Source of the DNA: Cudoniella acicularis
Taxonomy: Eukaryota > Ascomycota > Leotiomycetes > Helotiales > Helotiaceae
Length of the DNA: 19,493 nucleotides
Direction of reading: 5' to 3'
Assembly: GCA_013054445.1 (NCBI GenBank)
Contig: JAAMPI010001115.1
Span: 1-19,493, forward strand
Shown here: piece after piece, positions 15,102-19,493 of the stretch
Layout: each line of letters opens with the position of its first letter
Position numbering within the stretch: position 1 is the stretch's first letter
The notes under the pieces: generated by a model
Database searches by the model: none
The model's input: only the letters and a program-made list of their open reading frames with translations
What the model was told of the DNA's origin: nothing
Translations under genes and position numbers: made by a program

Positions 15102-18100
15102 TGTAATCTTGAATGTTGTATTTTTGGATCTCTTGGATATGGTGGTATGTTTTGTGGTCTGTACATTCGTTTTGCGCTGCCAGGTGTTAGCTTGGTCTCA
15201 AACAAACGCAGATCAACTTACTATTTCCATGCAAAGTCTCGAGAAAGACAGAGAATTGGCAAGACAAGTCCTTGCAACCAGAAGATAGGACTTGGAAATA
15301 ATCTAGGAACCACACCCTCGTATTCTGTTGAAAATCCCAATTTTGGAGCCACGGTTGCGTAAACCGAAAGAAATATCATCCAGATTATCATGCTTCCAGG
15401 TATCGCAATGACGTGGTATTTTGTCCATATGTTTGTCACCAAAGCTGCTTTTCCGAGAACAGTTGCAAGGACTGCCGTGTAAAGTGCGGTACCCCAAACC
15501 CAATGTCCTGCAGTTTTTCCATCCGATTGAGGAAGGTCATCGTACCAGATCAACTCCGAAGCAATATACAGAATCAATGAATGGAAAAATCCGTTGCCGA
15601 CCCAAGAGAAGAATGAATGCATCTTGAAAAATGTATTCTTTTGTCCCAGTTGGTAAAGTTGTGGATACCTGTCTAGCAAGCGTGCAGAAATGAATTGATC
15701 AAATATACCCATCACCAGAGGTGGAAGAACCGTGAATAATACATTGTAGAACGAAAGAGTCCAGGATTCGTAGATGACTTCTCCAGAGAAGGCGTTTTGA
15801 AATGAGTACTAGAAATGTTAGCTGTGAGCATTCGTAATAAACTTACAACTTACCCAAAATTGTGTCATGTATAGTGTAATATTCTTGTAAAAAGAATACA
15901 AGATGACCTTGCTGACTCTTTGGTAACTCCATGCTCCATGTACGAGGAGGAGTTTCCGTAGATATCTGAACTGCCCAATGGCAACATCGGCACTGCGAGC
16001 AGCTTGAAGGCCTTCCATACCACTAATACCAACGCCAATGTGAGCTGCTTGAATCATCGAAACATCATTTGCACCATCACCAATGGCCAATAAAATTGCT
16101 TTTAGATGGCGCTTGACGAGCTTCACTACCAAAGCTTTTTGAAGTGGCGAAACGCGACAACAAATCACAGCTTTGCACATAACAGCCAGGTCCAGGAAAT
16201 TCTTTTCCAAATCTTTCTCCAGAGCGTAAGTCAGCGATTTTCCATCGATAACGAGAGCCAAAGTGTCCATGGCGATGGCTGAACCTCCCTCGGGCTTGAT
16301 AGCATCTAGCTTCTTTTGAATGTTGTCTCTTGTCATTGCAGCGTTTTCCTCATTAACAATCAGAAGTGTCATGTCTTCACTGATCAACTTGCAACTCATC
16401 CCAATGTTGATAGCAGTTTCTTGTCGATCACCAGTTAAAACCCAGACCTTGATACCGGCTTCCTGAAGAGTGTGAATGGTCTCAGGAACACCATCTTGTA
16501 GACGATCTTCAATGGCTGTCGCACCGAGGAGGTAGAAGTTCTTCTCTAAAAGCTCTGCTGCCTTATCAAGCTCATCGGCACGGTTTCCACTGACTGTAGT
16601 TTGAGCCTTGTCAAATATTTGCCACCACTCTTGAAACTCATATTCTGGAATTTCTCGCATGGCGAGGCATAGGGTTCTCAGACCTTCCGAAGCGTAATCC
16701 TCAAGATGTTGAAGAGTAACCTCGACGTGCGGATTGTCAGAGCTTAATCGTTCCAAGATAACCGTATCAGCTCCTTTGCAGTAACATCTTATTTTCCCAT
16801 CTGGGCATCGGAAAATAGCAGACATTCGCTTTCGTGTGGAGTTGAATTCGCATACCGCAAGTAGTTCGTACTCAAACTCTTCTCCTGCAACGGTGACTTG
16901 AACGGATCTCGGTTTTCGTGCGGTGAACTGGTAACCCATCATCACAGCCCCTTCCACCAGCGCTCCCTCGTCGGGCGAGGCGGCTTGATACTTGATAGCC
17001 CCACCCTTTTCATCCGTTCTTTCCGGGATGACTGTATGGCAGGTTGCTAGCAGTGTCAAGAAATGATGTATGGCTACACTTGACTCGTGTGAAACCAAGT
17101 TCTGCTTGAGCCGATCAAAGTCGTGAACTCCCACCTCGATGCCGTCATCTTGCATGACCGCTCGGCGGTCCTCTGGAACTTCTGTCGAATACTGAATGCC
17201 TGCTATTGAGCACTGCTTAAACTCCATTTGATTGCACGTCAAGGTGCCAGTCTTGTCAGAAAAGATATATTCAACCATTCCTAACTCTTCGACCAAGCTG
17301 GATGTGCGGCACACGGCTGGAGTATCCGTCTTGTCGTAGTACATATCGAGGTCATCATTGATAAGAATAGCATGCCAATATTTGACAATTTCAACAGTGA
17401 CGAAGAGTGAAATCGGTACGAGTGCAGAATAGAGAACCCAGTATGTGAATATATCCGACCCGAATTGTTTTACTTTGTCACCAGCTGTGGTCGTCGCTGT
17501 GTAGCCAACATAGCTCAATTCTTCTCCCCGGTATATCCGAACGATGAGGTCTCCAATAGAACTGATAATACTGAGGGTTATAAGGATTCCAACCAACATG
17601 AGAACCAGCATGTTGAGTTGTCGTTCAACTGCTGTCCTTTTGATGGGTGTAGCTGTTGCATTACGCATGAGCTTCGTCTCGTGTCCGGTGAAGACAACAA
17701 CGCCATGGATCCATGGTGTGTTACGGAGTGTAGCTCCTCTGAGTAAGAGTTGATCAGGCTGTAGAGAAAGTTCTTTCTCACCCCCACCAGCTGCCACAGT
17801 CAAAGTTGCTTCGTATGTGTACAGACTGCTATTTGGCTGCTCGGACCGCAATTTGCCTCCAAGCCTACTCAAATCGTTTGAGCTGATCATATTGCAAGTC
17901 TCTGGAATGGCTTGCTTGATTTTAAGATTGGTTTCTCCGTCGAGATTGGCGGTTTCGATGTAACAAAGACCTTCCGGCTCCGAACTTGCCAATAGAACGA
18001 TATCTGCAGGGAACGGCTCTTCCGAATGCACCCGTACTATGTCCCCAACCGCAACATTTATCCATTTTTGATCCACAAACGTTGAACCTTTCAAAACACG

Positions 18101-19066
18101 GGCTTTCGAGTTATTCAGCGATTTATCTGAAGTTTTCCGTCTGTAATCCTCGACCAATTCCTTGCCCGCAGAAACCAGGAGAACCGCAATCAAGGGTCCA
18201 ATAGTCGTGTATTTATTTGTTGGTGAAATATTAGGTATTTGTTGCAAAGCGGCAGTAAACAAGAAGAAGATGTTGGCAAATTTTGAGAATTGTTCAAATA
18301 AGAACTTTGGTAAAAAGCTTGCAACGTTATACTTCGCGGTAGAGATGTGATTCGAGACGTACTTATTCGCTGAATTGGCAGAGGGGTTGTTGAGATGTAT
18401 TATCCTAGGGCCAAGTGTTGAAGGATCAGGCTTTCCTCTTCCAAATCCAAACTTGAAATTCGAAACATCGAATTTTGATGGCTTGGGGATATTTGGCACA
18501 GAATCCACCTGGTCTCGTCTCCCAGGTTCAGTCAAAGGTAGGTCCATTTCCGAGTACTCCGGTGCCATTCCCAACATACTCTTTGCTTTGCCAACCAGAC
18601 CACCTCCCATGCTCAGTACACTATTGCGATTTCTACTCTTCCCTCGCATTGGCACACCAGTTCCATCGCCGGGTATTGCGCCTCCCTGTTGGTAGTACAT
18701 GGACTGCCCCTCGTCGGGGTAATCGTCTAAATCATCTGCATATCTCTGGTAGTTTCCCAATCCCGAGGACTGACTGAATGTCCTATTTGAAGCACCAGGC
18801 GCATATGGACCTCCTTCTCCCCCAGGGACTGTGCCAGGCCCGCCAGGCAAAGGTCGAGATGTCGGGGACGTTGGCCCTCCTCCCCCAACGAAGTCATCGT
18901 ACGAGATAGAGGGTCGTGGGTTTGTTTCGTCGTGATCGACATTATAGGCTCGCAAAAGATCATCATCATTTATAGGAGGACGTTGTCCTTCGTGATATAT
19001 AGGTCGTTCGTCGTCGAGATCGAGGAGGAGGTCATTCCTATTGTTTGAAGATGGCTGCCCAGCCAT
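15102..19066 (-). CDS. DRS2: Drs2-type P4-ATPase (aminophospholipid flippase), 3' end missing
   Basis: Exons (minus): 19066-15854, 15808-15222 and 15176-15102; both introns are 45 nt with GTAAGT donors and CAG/TAG acceptors. I start at ATG 19066 (MAGQPSSNNRNDLLLDLDD) because an in-frame TAG lies upstream and this matches fungal Drs2 N-termini. The enzyme uses ATP to flip phosphatidylserine/ethanolamine to the cytosolic leaflet of late Golgi and plasma membranes, with a Cdc50 partner. Motifs: Q275-Q276 (LQQIPN) in TM1; actuator loop DGET (D376); PISL in TM4; phosphorylated Asp604 in DKTGTLT; ATP-binding KGAD; TGDRQET; GDGAND (996-1001). TM7-TM10 are in exon 2. Near 15150-15153 a T4 run has one base too many: removing it turns the last exon into RMYRPQTYHHIQEIQKYNI, the conserved Drs2 tail. 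Coding then stops at the C run, so roughly the last 60 residues of the regulatory tail are absent. Confidence 0.95.
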
Positions 19067-19493
19067 ACCAGCTAATGTTGTCGCAGTCAAGGTGGCGTAA
19101 GCTGCACTGGCATTCAAGTCTGATGGTAACTATCGCGTATGAGGAATATTGGAGTCGGTTGTTTCGTAGAATTAATTGTCGTGAGCTCGCAGATTTCAGT
19201 CGGCGTCTTTGAAGGTCCCTATTTAGATCTCCAATGCACAGCCCGATTTGGCTGATGCGTACGACTGGCTCCGTGGATACGAATTCGAAGCGTCACCAGA
19301 AGGTTTCAACACACGAAATTCTTCGACTGGCGGATTTAAGATGGCGGGTTCTAGGTAGAAGGGTCTTGGGTAGAGGGATTCGAGGGCCATTGACGGCGTT
19401 GCGGAGGATTGAATTGCTGCTGAGATGTGAAGCTTCAGGAAACACTCTCGTACTGCATTTCGAACAACCTTGCCTAGCGGTCTTGGCATTGCA
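19067..19493. other. 5' flank and leader of the flippase gene
   Basis: This is the promoter/5' leader for the minus-strand flippase. An in-frame stop just above the coding start excludes a simple N-terminal extension. An 88-codon minus-strand frame (19223-19489) lies here but shows no recognisable protein character. Confidence 0.5.

Noticed and set aside
14813..15205. Short frames across the TTCGGC and G/C block (Gly-rich or Pro-rich products)
   Set aside because: They are translations of low-complexity DNA and of the homopolymer join.
19223..19489. 88-codon minus-strand frame upstream of the flippase
   Set aside because: No family resemblance and it lies in the expected 5' leader/promoter. 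An in-frame stop and frame differences prevent fusion to the flippase.

Overview
The window is nuclear DNA of a filamentous ascomycete (Pezizomycotina). The evidence is short introns (45-145 nt) with GT...AG ends, a HET-domain gene, a fungal 2EXR-domain gene, a Drs2-type flippase with a fungal N-terminus, and C-to-T decay at CpA sites typical of repeat-induced point mutation (RIP). A Leotiomycete is my guess only. Most of the window is accessory, transposon-rich sequence; the last 4 kb carries a conserved housekeeping gene.

Layout, left to right. 1-1178: AT-rich DNA with a 388-bp non-autonomous inverted-repeat element (409-796). 1179-2153: relics of a Fungal_N-like N-terminal domain, then a small reading frame with two WW domains. 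2607-4062: an intact five-exon DUF3445 (HRQ/HDOD-like) gene. 4680-5687: a methyltransferase pseudogene with two stops and two frameshifts. 5757-6521: two small fold-back elements. 6714-8011: the 5' part of a HET gene, cut at residue 412 by an LTR (8012-8282). 8283-9790: the C-terminal half of a SNF2-family helicase, heavily RIP-mutated and readable across many stops. 10498-11472 (minus): an intact 2EXR gene. 11753-12134: a 105-bp TA-flanked MITE beside a perfect solo LTR of the same family as 8012-8282, in inverted orientation. 12510-13566 (minus): a secreted, Gly-rich repeat protein whose frame is broken in a homopolymer. 14135-15057: MITE relic, microsatellite and G-rich low-complexity DNA. 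15058-15101: a G21-T-C22 block. 15102-19066 (minus): a Drs2-like P4-ATPase lacking its last part.

I see no operon-like or cluster-like cooperation between genes. Fungal_N/WW relics, a HET gene and a 2EXR gene in one stretch fit a fast-evolving accessory region. Two joints deserve suspicion. At 8012-8282 an LTR joins an unmutated HET gene to a RIP-destroyed SNF2 gene without matching target duplications, so it is a recombination scar or a repeat-collapse misassembly (there is an N inside the LTR). At 15058-15101 the G/C block sits exactly where conserved Drs2 coding sequence stops, and looks like two contig ends that ran into poly-G and were joined. I found no convincing new multi-gene system; the most novel single gene is the secreted repeat protein at 12510-13566.
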